This document shows, in pieces, positions 44,801 to 51,734 of a stretch of 64,000 bases of DNA; position 1 is the stretch's first letter; every line of letters starts with the position of its first letter. Under the pieces are notes generated by a model, which saw nothing but the letters and a program-made list of their open reading frames with translations, was not told the origin of the DNA and searched no databases. Made by a program: the position numbers and the translations under genes. The stretch lies in NCBI GenBank assembly GCA_905215555.1, contig CAJMQU010000016.1:20736-84735 (forward strand). The letters are read 5' to 3'. The DNA comes from an uncultured bacterium. Its GTDB lineage: Bacteria > Bacteroidota > Bacteroidia > Bacteroidales > Bacteroidaceae.

Positions 44801-45164
44801 CCGCTGGATGATTCCCGGTGATGAAAAATTAACGAATATCCCAGTAATAGCCGATGTACGCAATAATCAAAAGTACAGCAATCTGGGCTATGCCTATAAC
44901 GCTTACAACTACTGTGATGTACGCATTGCTGACGGTGGTTTTATCCGCATGAAAGAAATATCATTGGCATATGACTTCCCGAAATCATTACTGGGCGGAC
45001 AGAATATGCTGAAAAGTCTCTCACTGAAACTGCAAGCTACCAACTGTTTCCTAATTTATTCTGATTCGAAACTAAACGGACAGGATCCAGAATTCTTCAA
45101 CACAGGCGGTGTGGCAGCTCCGGTGCCTAAGCAGTTTACTTTTACAATCAGAGCCAGTTTCTAA
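41826..45164 (+). CDS. SusC/RagA TonB-dependent importer, metallohydrolase cassette
   Basis: 1112 residues. Signal peptide (MRMKLLMLLPCFLIGMGHVTA), carboxypeptidase-D-like domain (VTGVVISGEDNEPIIGASVL), TonB box region LEEVVITGMTKVDKRLFTGA, plug (GRSAGVSVQN, ESFQILKDGSATSIYGARAMAG), 22-strand barrel ending FTFTIRASF. There is no STN domain, so it is not a direct sigma-regulatory receptor. It is 16 bp before its SusD and heads a five-gene cassette of lipoproteins that ends at the terminator 49975-50016. Companions of the HExxH lipoprotein type suggest import of a peptide- or protein-linked substrate rather than a plain glycan, but this is a guess. Confidence 0.94.
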   Translation: MRMKLLMLLPCFLIGMGHVTAQTSQVTGVVISGEDNEPIIGASVLVVSTTMGATTDIDGKFVITNVPSSAKKIRISFIGFKPQEINIVRGGAMKVVMEPDTEILEEVVITGMTKVDKRLFTGAADQLTAADVKLDGMADISRGLEGRSAGVSVQNVSGTFGTAPKIRVRGATSIYGNSKPLWVVDGVIMDDVIEIGANDLSSGDANTLISSAIAGLNSDDIESFQILKDGSATSIYGARAMAGVIVVNTKKGKAGTSRFSYTGEFTTRMKPNYKTFNIMNSQDQMGVYKELQNKGWLNLSGTYRAANSGVYGKMYHLINSYDPETGQFGLLNNAISRNAYLRQAEYRNTDWFDLLFSNSLMMNHSVSMSSGTDKATTYVSLSVMTDPGWMKGTNVQRYTANLNSTYNLSKDLSLTILANGAYRKQKAPGTIGQTRDKVTGEVSRGFDINPYSYALNTSRTLNPDELYTRNYADFNIFNELKSNSIDLNVVDLKFQGELKWKPVKGLELSMLGAAKYSTSSQEHKILENSNQAMAYRAMDDATMRKNNNWLYTDPDILNSLPFSILPKGGFYNKTDYRMFSYDFRASASYNTVFNEDHIVNLYAGLEANAQDRSNNSFDGWGMQYLNGEIPYFDYNAFKKMREDNSNYYSLSNTKRRTLAYFATGTYSYKGRYSITGTFRYEGSNRLGKARSARWLPTWNIGGAWNMHEENFFESLQPTLSHMTLKASYSLTADAGPADVTNSFVNINSYTPWRPSASLGETGLKIIELENGDLTYEKKHELNIGMDLGFLDNRINVELAWYKRDNYDLIGAVLTQGVGGETRRDANLASMSSRGFEASLSTRNIVTRDFQWSTDFIFGYSKTKITDLKSQTTLFDLVTGYGQREGYEWGSIFSIPFVGLDEDGFPTYMWGDKLVNKTNYGNINFQQVENIDFLKYEGPKDPTITGSFGNIFTYKNFRLNVFITYSAGNKVRLDPEFASSYNDLDATPKDFKNRWMIPGDEKLTNIPVIADVRNNQKYSNLGYAYNAYNYCDVRIADGGFIRMKEISLAYDFPKSLLGGQNMLKSLSLKLQATNCFLIYSDSKLNGQDPEFFNTGGVAAPVPKQFTFTIRASF

Positions 45165-45179
45165 ATAAATAATTAAATC

Positions 45180-46685
45180 ATGAAAACGAAAAATATATTA
45201 ATATCTTTATGTACAGCCGCTTTACTAGCAGGCTTGACATCATGCGACGATTTTCTGGACACAATGCCTGACAAGCGCACCGATCTCAATACTCCCGATA
45301 AAGTTCGTGACCTTCTATTATCTGCCTATCCGGACAGACATCCAACCATCTTGTTTGAATTCATGTCGGACAATTATGATGATAACGGAGACAATTACAG
45401 CGGTCCGATGAATCTCGCTATTCAAGCTTATCATTGGGAAGACCCTACAGGAACCGATAATGATGGGCCTCAAAGTCTATGGGATCGCTATTACAAAGCC
45501 ATCGCAACTGCCAATCAAGCGCTAGAAGCCATCGAAGCATTAGGCGTTCCGGAAGAAAGCCTTCCCTACAAAGGCGAAGCACTAATGTGCCGTGCATTCG
45601 GGCATTTTATGCTTGCTAACACTTTCTGTATGGCATACAATTCCCAGACAGCTTCCAGTAGTTTGGGAATACCGTACATAAAACAACCGGAAAAGACAGT
45701 AGGAGTGGTTTACGACCGCGGAACCATGGAAGAAGTTTATCAAAATATTGATGCTGACATCGAAGAAGCACTCCCCTTACTCAGACGAGCCAACTTTGAT
45801 ATACCTTTATACCATTTCAACTCAAAAGCGGCCTATGCGTTTGCAGCACGCTTCAATCTATTCTATGGCAAGGACTATGACAAAGTGATCAAATATGCCA
45901 CGGAAGCTATTGGTGAAAACCCATCAGCCGTATTAAGAGATTTGAACGGATATGATAAATTCACTAATACCACCGAATGGTGTCGTGGGTACATCGACAA
46001 AAGCGAACCTGCAAATCTAATGTTGCTGACTACGATATCCAGCTATGGGCGTACGCGCAATCAGAGATACGGTATTACTCAGAAAATCATACGCAACCAG
46101 TTGGTATGGTCTCTCTTCCCGGGGAATGCACAATTGTCAGTCTATAATACAGTATTCCACAACAATTATATGAATTACTACGTACCCAAATTGATGGAAA
46201 TATTCGAGGTTACCGACCAAATAGCCCAGACAGGATTTCCTCATATCGTAATACCTATATTCACTACGGACGAAGCACTACTCTGCCGCGCTGAAGCACA
46301 TGTTCTGAAAAAAGAATATGATGCTGCCGCCACAGATTTATCTTACTGGTACGTTAAAAAAGGTATTCAGGCAAGTACGGCTGACGAGATTGCCGACTTC
46401 TATAAAAAAAGTAGCAGCACTACCAATGCCAAACCGCTGAACACAGGTGTGACTTATGAGGAGAAACAAATCAATATGATACACGCTGTATTACATGCCC
46501 GCCGTACAGAAGGCCTTCACGAAGGCGTACGCTGGCTAGACATCAAGCGTTATGGCTTGTCATACGAGCACAATGTTTACAATGAGGACGCCATCAAACT
46601 TGAACCGAACGATCCACGAAAAGCCATTCAAATTCCGAGCCAAGTATTGGCTGCTCCAGGTAATATGACACCTAATCCCAGATAA
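45180..46685 (+). CDS. SusD/RagB lipoprotein, metallohydrolase cassette
   Basis: 501 residues. Lipobox LTSC (Cys22) then DDFLDTMPDKRTDLNTPDKV, a usual SusD opening. Helical landmarks are LWDRYYKAIATANQALEAIE, GEALMCRAFGHFMLANTFCM, SKAAYAFAARFNLFYGKDY, DEALLCRAEAHVLKKEYDAA, and the C-terminal HARRTEGLHEGVRWLDIKRYGL. Paired with the SusC 16 bp upstream. It lacks the terminal QNPG(W) of the module A SusD proteins, ending APGNMTPNPR. Ligand unknown. Confidence 0.92.
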   Translation: MKTKNILISLCTAALLAGLTSCDDFLDTMPDKRTDLNTPDKVRDLLLSAYPDRHPTILFEFMSDNYDDNGDNYSGPMNLAIQAYHWEDPTGTDNDGPQSLWDRYYKAIATANQALEAIEALGVPEESLPYKGEALMCRAFGHFMLANTFCMAYNSQTASSSLGIPYIKQPEKTVGVVYDRGTMEEVYQNIDADIEEALPLLRRANFDIPLYHFNSKAAYAFAARFNLFYGKDYDKVIKYATEAIGENPSAVLRDLNGYDKFTNTTEWCRGYIDKSEPANLMLLTTISSYGRTRNQRYGITQKIIRNQLVWSLFPGNAQLSVYNTVFHNNYMNYYVPKLMEIFEVTDQIAQTGFPHIVIPIFTTDEALLCRAEAHVLKKEYDAAATDLSYWYVKKGIQASTADEIADFYKKSSSTTNAKPLNTGVTYEEKQINMIHAVLHARRTEGLHEGVRWLDIKRYGLSYEHNVYNEDAIKLEPNDPRKAIQIPSQVLAAPGNMTPNPR

Positions 46686-46701
46686 AAACTAATAAAACAA
46701 T

Positions 46702-47613
46702 ATGATTATGAAAAAGAATCTATACATATTATCATTGATACTGTTTTTCGCAAGCGCTTTTGTTGCTTGCAGTGAAGAAGACCTTAATCCTAAGAGTATC
46801 TTCGATGACGAACTGGAAACGGAGAAAAACGAACTAGACAATTGGCTAGAGAAAAACTACCTCTACCCTTACAATCTAGACTTCAAATACCGTATGGAGG
46901 ATATCGAATCGGAATTGGGCAAAAATCTGGTACCGATAGATTATGACTTAGCTATACAGATGGCCCGCATCGTGAAGCACGTGTGGTTTGAAGCTTATGA
47001 CGAAACTGGAGGAATTAATTTCACCCGCCAATTTGCACCTAAGATCATTCATCTGATAGGTTCATATCAATACAATCCCAATGGAACTTACACATTAGGA
47101 TATGCCGAAGGTGGATTAAAGATAACGCTAGTTGCAGGCAATTGGCTGGATCCCACAAATATTCCTTTCATGAATAAGACATATTTTCAAACAATGCACC
47201 ATGAATTCGCACATATTCTTCACCAAACCAAAGATTATCCGGTGGAATATAACACATTGAGTGAAGGATATTATTCTCCGTCGGGCTGGAACAACAGAGA
47301 GAAAATATCACAATATGCCCCATATGGTTTCGTAACCGCTTATGGTAGTAGCCAACCAGTAGAAGACATTGCCGAAGTGACAGCCTGTTACCTAACCTGG
47401 ACACAGGCAGAATGGGATGCACTAAAAGAAGGCACTAAGTTAGATGTCGATGGAAACCCTGTAAAAGGAGGTTGGGATATCATCCAAAAGAAAATAGATA
47501 TTGTAAAGAATTACATGAAGGATAGCTATGGAATTGATATGGACAAGTTGCGCGATGCTATTGACAGGAGATGTGACGAGATTCAGAACATGAATCTAAA
47601 TGAATTACCTTAA
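46702..47613 (+). CDS. Substrate import-associated zinc metallohydrolase lipoprotein
   Basis: 303 residues. Lipobox FVAC (Cys23) followed by SEEDL. The zinc motif HEFAH is at residues 167-171 in TMHHEFAHILHQ, preceded by conserved GGLKITLVAGNW. The family is known as HExxH lipoproteins encoded beside SusC/SusD pairs; their substrates are generally not known, and proteolysis is presumed from the gluzincin-like motif. A candidate third ligand is a Glu in QPVEDIAEVTACYLTW (around residue 220). Encoded 16 bp after SusD and 33 bp before the DUF4302 gene, clearly one transcript. Probably surface exposed, trimming the ligand before import (inference). Confidence 0.85.
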   Translation: MIMKKNLYILSLILFFASAFVACSEEDLNPKSIFDDELETEKNELDNWLEKNYLYPYNLDFKYRMEDIESELGKNLVPIDYDLAIQMARIVKHVWFEAYDETGGINFTRQFAPKIIHLIGSYQYNPNGTYTLGYAEGGLKITLVAGNWLDPTNIPFMNKTYFQTMHHEFAHILHQTKDYPVEYNTLSEGYYSPSGWNNREKISQYAPYGFVTAYGSSQPVEDIAEVTACYLTWTQAEWDALKEGTKLDVDGNPVKGGWDIIQKKIDIVKNYMKDSYGIDMDKLRDAIDRRCDEIQNMNLNELP

Positions 47614-47646
47614 TTTTCCTGATAAAAACATTAAATATTTCACAAT

Positions 47647-48903
47647 ATGAAGAGTAAATTATTTTACATATTATGTGCAGTAGTCGGACTATTACAGTCT
47701 TGCACAAATGAAGTAGACGATATATTCGATGCTTCAGCACAACAAAGAATGAATGAAGAAATCAGGGTTTGCAAAGAACTTCTCACTAGTTCCGAGCTAG
47801 GATGGAAGTTAGATTATTATCCGTCTTCCACCCAGCAATATGGCGGATTTGCCTTAACACTGAAGTTTGATAATCAGAAAGTGACAGCAGGAAGCGAAAT
47901 AACGACAGACCCGTCTGTGACAGCTTCCAGTTATTATTCACTGAAGTCAGACATGGGACCTACACTTAATTTCGATACATACAATGAAATCATTCACTAT
48001 TTCTCAGATCCTGATTACACCTTTGGCGGAGGACAAGGAAAAGGATATGAAGGAGATTTTGAGTTCGTCATCGTCTCTCATAATGAAAACGAAATTATCC
48101 TGAAAGGAAAGAAAACCAAGAATATTATGAAGATGACCCGTTTGGAAGAATCAAGCCAAGCTTACGTGGCATCCGTACAAAAAAATCGCGAAAACATGAT
48201 GTCTATTGTAGGCATTTCGGGGTACGATGGTCAGATTAATGGACAAAAAGTTTCTATATCTCTTCCATCAGACCGGAGAGCGAACGTCCAGATAGGTACA
48301 GAAGAACTTATCAAAACAGCGTATATGTATTCACCCAATGGCATAAAATTCTATCAACCCATAGAGATTGGTGGCAAAGAAGTGTACGGCTTGGATTGGT
48401 CGACCGATCAAAAGACATTTGTTTCTGCCGATGGAGCTATGACACCTATAGAAGATATTGTATACAAATCATATACACGCTATTTGGGTGAATATACTAT
48501 GAGCTATACTTATGGTAATACCCCGAGAGAAATTCCCATCAAAGTTGTCTTCAATCAATACAATCCTTCTCAAAAGAATTATACCATAGAAGGACTTCCT
48601 TTCCCACTAATACTACAATACAATGCCGATCTAGATTGTATGGAATTTATTGTCTATACATCTGGAAGTTGCTATTTCGCAGTTTGGGAGGTAACAGGAA
48701 AGGGTTCATTGGAATGGCGTACACCAGGAATAGGAATGATAGCTCAATTGAGAAAAGACACCAACAATGTCTATGACTTTGTAGACAATGGAGTATGGGA
48801 AAGTTATGTAGCACGGGCCATCATCCTTTGGAGTGCCGCTGGTGAATACCACGGATTTGGAGGAGATACCAGGTACCAATATATTACATTTACAAAAAAA
48901 TGA
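47647..48903 (+). CDS. DUF4302 lipoprotein
   Basis: 418 residues. Lipobox LQSC (Cys19), TNEVDDIFDASAQQRM then the DUF4302 hallmark ELLTSSELGWKLDYYPSSTQQYGGFA, and FSDPD near residue 120. The family is found beside HExxH metallohydrolase lipoproteins in Bacteroidetes SusCD cassettes; no function is established. The sequence is beta-rich with no recognised catalytic motif. I infer a surface ligand-binding or accessory subunit of the SusCD complex. Confidence 0.82.
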   Translation: MKSKLFYILCAVVGLLQSCTNEVDDIFDASAQQRMNEEIRVCKELLTSSELGWKLDYYPSSTQQYGGFALTLKFDNQKVTAGSEITTDPSVTASSYYSLKSDMGPTLNFDTYNEIIHYFSDPDYTFGGGQGKGYEGDFEFVIVSHNENEIILKGKKTKNIMKMTRLEESSQAYVASVQKNRENMMSIVGISGYDGQINGQKVSISLPSDRRANVQIGTEELIKTAYMYSPNGIKFYQPIEIGGKEVYGLDWSTDQKTFVSADGAMTPIEDIVYKSYTRYLGEYTMSYTYGNTPREIPIKVVFNQYNPSQKNYTIEGLPFPLILQYNADLDCMEFIVYTSGSCYFAVWEVTGKGSLEWRTPGIGMIAQLRKDTNNVYDFVDNGVWESYVARAIILWSAAGEYHGFGGDTRYQYITFTKK

Positions 48904-48925
48904 ATTTAATTAAATCTCTGGAACA

Positions 48926-49966
48926 ATGAAACAATTGTATACTTTATTAATATTAGCATTATGTGTTTGTTTCACAGGATGCTCAGACAATGACGACAAC
49001 GTGGTGAAACAACTGAAAGTAATCAGTTCCGATGTACAGTTCGGATACAATGGTGGAACCGGAACTATTCAGTTCAGTTCTGTAGTGCCAGCCAGTGTTA
49101 GTGCAACGGAAGATTGGTGCAAAACGTCCCTCAGTAATAATACGGTGACAGTAACAGTCGACGTGAATTACAGAGCAGAAGCCCGCTCGGCCATGGTAAT
49201 TATCACAGCCGGTGATGAAGAGACCAAAATTCCTGTATATCAAGATGGTGAAAAATTTGTTACAGACTTATCAGATACTCAGTTTTTGGATACAGGAGGA
49301 GAAGTGACATTTGAGTGTGAAACCATATTGGACATAAAGATTGAAGGTGTCGATAATTCATGGCTTACGTGTACAATAGGCAATGGCAAACTCACAGTAA
49401 AAGCAGCCCCTCTAAAAGCTGGAAAACGTGAGTGCACCCTTACACTTATTGCCGGAGTACACAAAAGATCAGCCATCTTCTCACAATTAGGTAACATAAT
49501 CGGAACTTATGACTGCTTTGCCGACCTCAATGGCATCGCAACTTCGCCTTTCGGAACCTGCTTGATTGAAGAAACCGAAACAAACAATGTCTACAAAATC
49601 ACTCCTACCGGAAGTACAGTTGATGCTCCTTATCTCGCAAAAATCAGAGGGAATGAATTTGTTATCAATTTCGGACAATACCTTATCAAGGATAATGATT
49701 CGAAAGAACCATACATATATTTATGTGCCTATGACGCAACCGGAAGATTGAATGGAACAAGTAGTATAGAGTATGTAGCTCCGTTTGGCGTTTTTAACCA
49801 GAAAGACCAATTAGTGTTTGCCTTCAAAGACAATGGCACATGGCCAGGTTACCATGTAGATGGCTTCTATTATGGAAGATTCAACAACCTCGTAGAGAAC
49901 GGAGGTACGACAACCGGAAGAGGAATTGGTCCTGTACCGACAAATCTGATCTTCGTGCAACGGTAA
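48926..49966 (+). CDS. BACON-domain lipoprotein
   Basis: 346 residues. Lipobox FTGC (Cys19) followed by SDNDDN, an acidic surface-export type signal. Two BACON-like sandwiches (about 30-110, SATEDWCKTSLSNNTVTVTV; and 112-188, VDNSWLTCTIGNGKLTVKA) precede a C-terminal beta-rich domain (about 190-346) that I cannot name. BACON domains are spacers or carbohydrate/mucin-binding modules in gut Bacteroidetes. It is the last gene of the cassette and is followed 9 bp later by a strong terminator. Probable surface binding lipoprotein. Confidence 0.8.
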   Translation: MKQLYTLLILALCVCFTGCSDNDDNVVKQLKVISSDVQFGYNGGTGTIQFSSVVPASVSATEDWCKTSLSNNTVTVTVDVNYRAEARSAMVIITAGDEETKIPVYQDGEKFVTDLSDTQFLDTGGEVTFECETILDIKIEGVDNSWLTCTIGNGKLTVKAAPLKAGKRECTLTLIAGVHKRSAIFSQLGNIIGTYDCFADLNGIATSPFGTCLIEETETNNVYKITPTGSTVDAPYLAKIRGNEFVINFGQYLIKDNDSKEPYIYLCAYDATGRLNGTSSIEYVAPFGVFNQKDQLVFAFKDNGTWPGYHVDGFYYGRFNNLVENGGTTTGRGIGPVPTNLIFVQR

Positions 49967-49974
49967 TAACCGAG

Positions 49975-50016
49975 ATGCGCATTGACAGTTGGAACTCACT
50001 GTCAATGCGCATTTTT
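49975..50016 (+). terminator. Intrinsic terminator of the metallohydrolase cassette
   Basis: Perfect 15-bp stem (49975-49989 with 49998-50012), 8-nt loop, then TTTTT. The stem starts 9 bp after the BACON gene stop. Confidence 0.93.
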
Positions 50017-50149
50017 ATATTAATTCTCTTCTTTTCACCCTCCTCTTAGTGCTATCTTAACACTTTTTATTTATATCTCCATAGGGAACATTCTCATACT
50101 GCCTGTCTTTAAGCATGAACTATATAAACTAAACTAAAATTAGAACAGT

Positions 50150-50569
50150 ATGAAACAACTTTGTAAGCAAATGGCAGGAGCTGTAGGCATCCTCTTCATC
50201 CTTGCCGCATGTGGAAACGACAATTCGAATTATCCTCAGGAGTATGTAGGTTTTGATAAGGCTACTAAAAGCTATTCATTCGACAAAAACAAAGACACAG
50301 AGGAGTTTGAAATAAAGATTATCGCAGCAGAAAAGAAAAATGAGGATAGAGAAGTCCTCATCAATGGAATAAACCTGCCGGGACAAGCTACAGTGTTCAG
50401 CATCGAGGACAAAAAGGTTATTATCCCTGCAAGGAAGAAGTCAGCCAACCTACGCGTGAAAATCTTTCCTAAAAGAATAAATGATAAAGCAGAATTCCGC
50501 ATAGTCAGTATTCCGCAGGACAAAGAAGCAAAAAAAACACAGATTACCGTTTACCTACGTCCTAAGTAA
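50150..50569 (+). CDS. Small lipoprotein of unknown function
   Basis: 139 residues. Lipobox LAAC (Cys21) followed by GNDNSNYPQEYVGFDKATKSY. The rest looks like one immunoglobulin-type sandwich similar to the N-terminal modules of DUF4843 or Calx-beta-like proteins (EEFEIKIIAAEKKNEDREV, KKSANLRVKIFPKR). It follows the cassette terminator by 134 bp, so it is probably transcribed separately, and lies before the FecR gene with a 23-bp array between. I do not recognise a function. Its position between cassette and FecR could make it a remnant of a longer binding protein. Confidence 0.7.
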   Translation: MKQLCKQMAGAVGILFILAACGNDNSNYPQEYVGFDKATKSYSFDKNKDTEEFEIKIIAAEKKNEDREVLINGINLPGQATVFSIEDKKVIIPARKKSANLRVKIFPKRINDKAEFRIVSIPQDKEAKKTQITVYLRPK

Positions 50570-50627
50570 CCCTTAACTATGTTCTATTATACTATTCCTT
50601 GCATATATCATCGACACCTACTTACTA

Positions 50628-50708
50628 AGTTGCACAACTAAGAATAGCCGAGTTGTACAACTCAGCACATCCGTCATGTGCATCTTAAGCTTACCAAGTT
50701 GTGCAACT
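50628..50708. repeat. 23-bp periodic palindromic array
   Basis: Cores AGTTGCACAACT (50628-50639), AGTTGTACAACT (50651-50662), a degenerate TCATGTGCATCT (50674-50685) and AGTTGTGCAACT (50697-50708) start 23 bp apart. The second is a perfect palindrome, and the first and fourth are reverse complements of each other. Lies in the 291-bp gap before FecR. Confidence 0.85.
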
Positions 50709-50860
50709 TAGTAAACGGATGTCAATGAACAAAACAAAGAATGTCATATACGAACAACAGTCATGAATAAGCCAAAATGCAGTTCATTAAATAAAAAAAG
50801 AAATTAGCGTAGGGAGTTTTTCCGTTTTACCTGTCTTTATAGAAAAGAGAAAGAAAAAGC

Positions 50861-51733
50861 ATGGAACAAGAATTTGAAAAAATATTCGATAAACTCGTTG
50901 CCTCCACCCGTTCGCCGAGAGGAAAATTCTCTAAGGAAAACGGCTGGAAACTACTTGAAAAACGGTTACCGCGTCTGCAACGCCGCATCCTTTCATTGCG
51001 CACAATGGCTGGTGCAGCCGCCATCGCCGTGCTTTGCGTACTGGGTTGGTGGGCATACTACATGTTCGCCCCAATACCATTGCAAACCGTGTCTACGCTG
51101 GCGGAAACCCGTAGCATAGTATTGCCCGACCAAACAACCATCGTACTGAACCGCTATTCCTCGCTGACCTATCCCGAACGGTTCAGAGAAAAGGACCGGA
51201 AAGTACACTTGAAAGGAGAAGCTTATTTCGAAGTCAGCAAAGATGCAGCGCATCCCTTCAAAGTTGAAGCCGGAGCAGTCATGGTACAAGTTTTAGGCAC
51301 ACACTTCAACATTGATGCCTATCCGGAAGACATCCAGGTGAAGACAACGTTACTTGAAGGCTCTGTCGCCGTCAGCCTCATAGGCAAAACGGAAGAACGC
51401 CTGATTCTTTCACCCAACGAAAGTGCCGTTTATAATAAGGAGAAGAAGAGCCTGACGCTGCATACTGAAAAAAATGCAGCCGAAGAAATTATCTGGCAAG
51501 ACGGAACACTGTTGTTTAAAAGCGAACCTTTACAGGAAATCGTCCGGGAACTTTCCAACGCTTTCCAAACGGATATCCATATTGAAGGCACGGATTTACA
51601 GAATTACCGCATGACGGCTACATTCTCTGACGGTGAAACATTGGACGAGATTCTTTCTTTGCTTTGTCGCAACCAGAAGTTTGAATATACAAAAACGAAT
51701 GACAGTATAACAATCACACAAAAATTAAACTAG
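50861..51733 (+). CDS. FecR-type anti-sigma factor
   Basis: 290 residues: cytoplasmic N-terminus (1-48), one transmembrane helix (about 49-69), FecR domain (about 85-190; IVLPDQTTIVLNRYSSLTYPERF, KGEAYFEVSKDAAHPFKVE, VQVLGTHFNIDAYPE) and DUF4974 (about 215-285). It would hold an ECF sigma at the membrane until the periplasmic part receives a signal from an STN-containing receptor. That receptor is encoded 1 bp downstream. The only sigma gene in the window is at 40900. FecR proteins act as anti-sigma and sometimes also as pro-sigma factors. Confidence 0.93.
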   Translation: MEQEFEKIFDKLVASTRSPRGKFSKENGWKLLEKRLPRLQRRILSLRTMAGAAAIAVLCVLGWWAYYMFAPIPLQTVSTLAETRSIVLPDQTTIVLNRYSSLTYPERFREKDRKVHLKGEAYFEVSKDAAHPFKVEAGAVMVQVLGTHFNIDAYPEDIQVKTTLLEGSVAVSLIGKTEERLILSPNESAVYNKEKKSLTLHTEKNAAEEIIWQDGTLLFKSEPLQEIVRELSNAFQTDIHIEGTDLQNYRMTATFSDGETLDEILSLLCRNQKFEYTKTNDSITITQKLN

Positions 51734-51734
51734 A

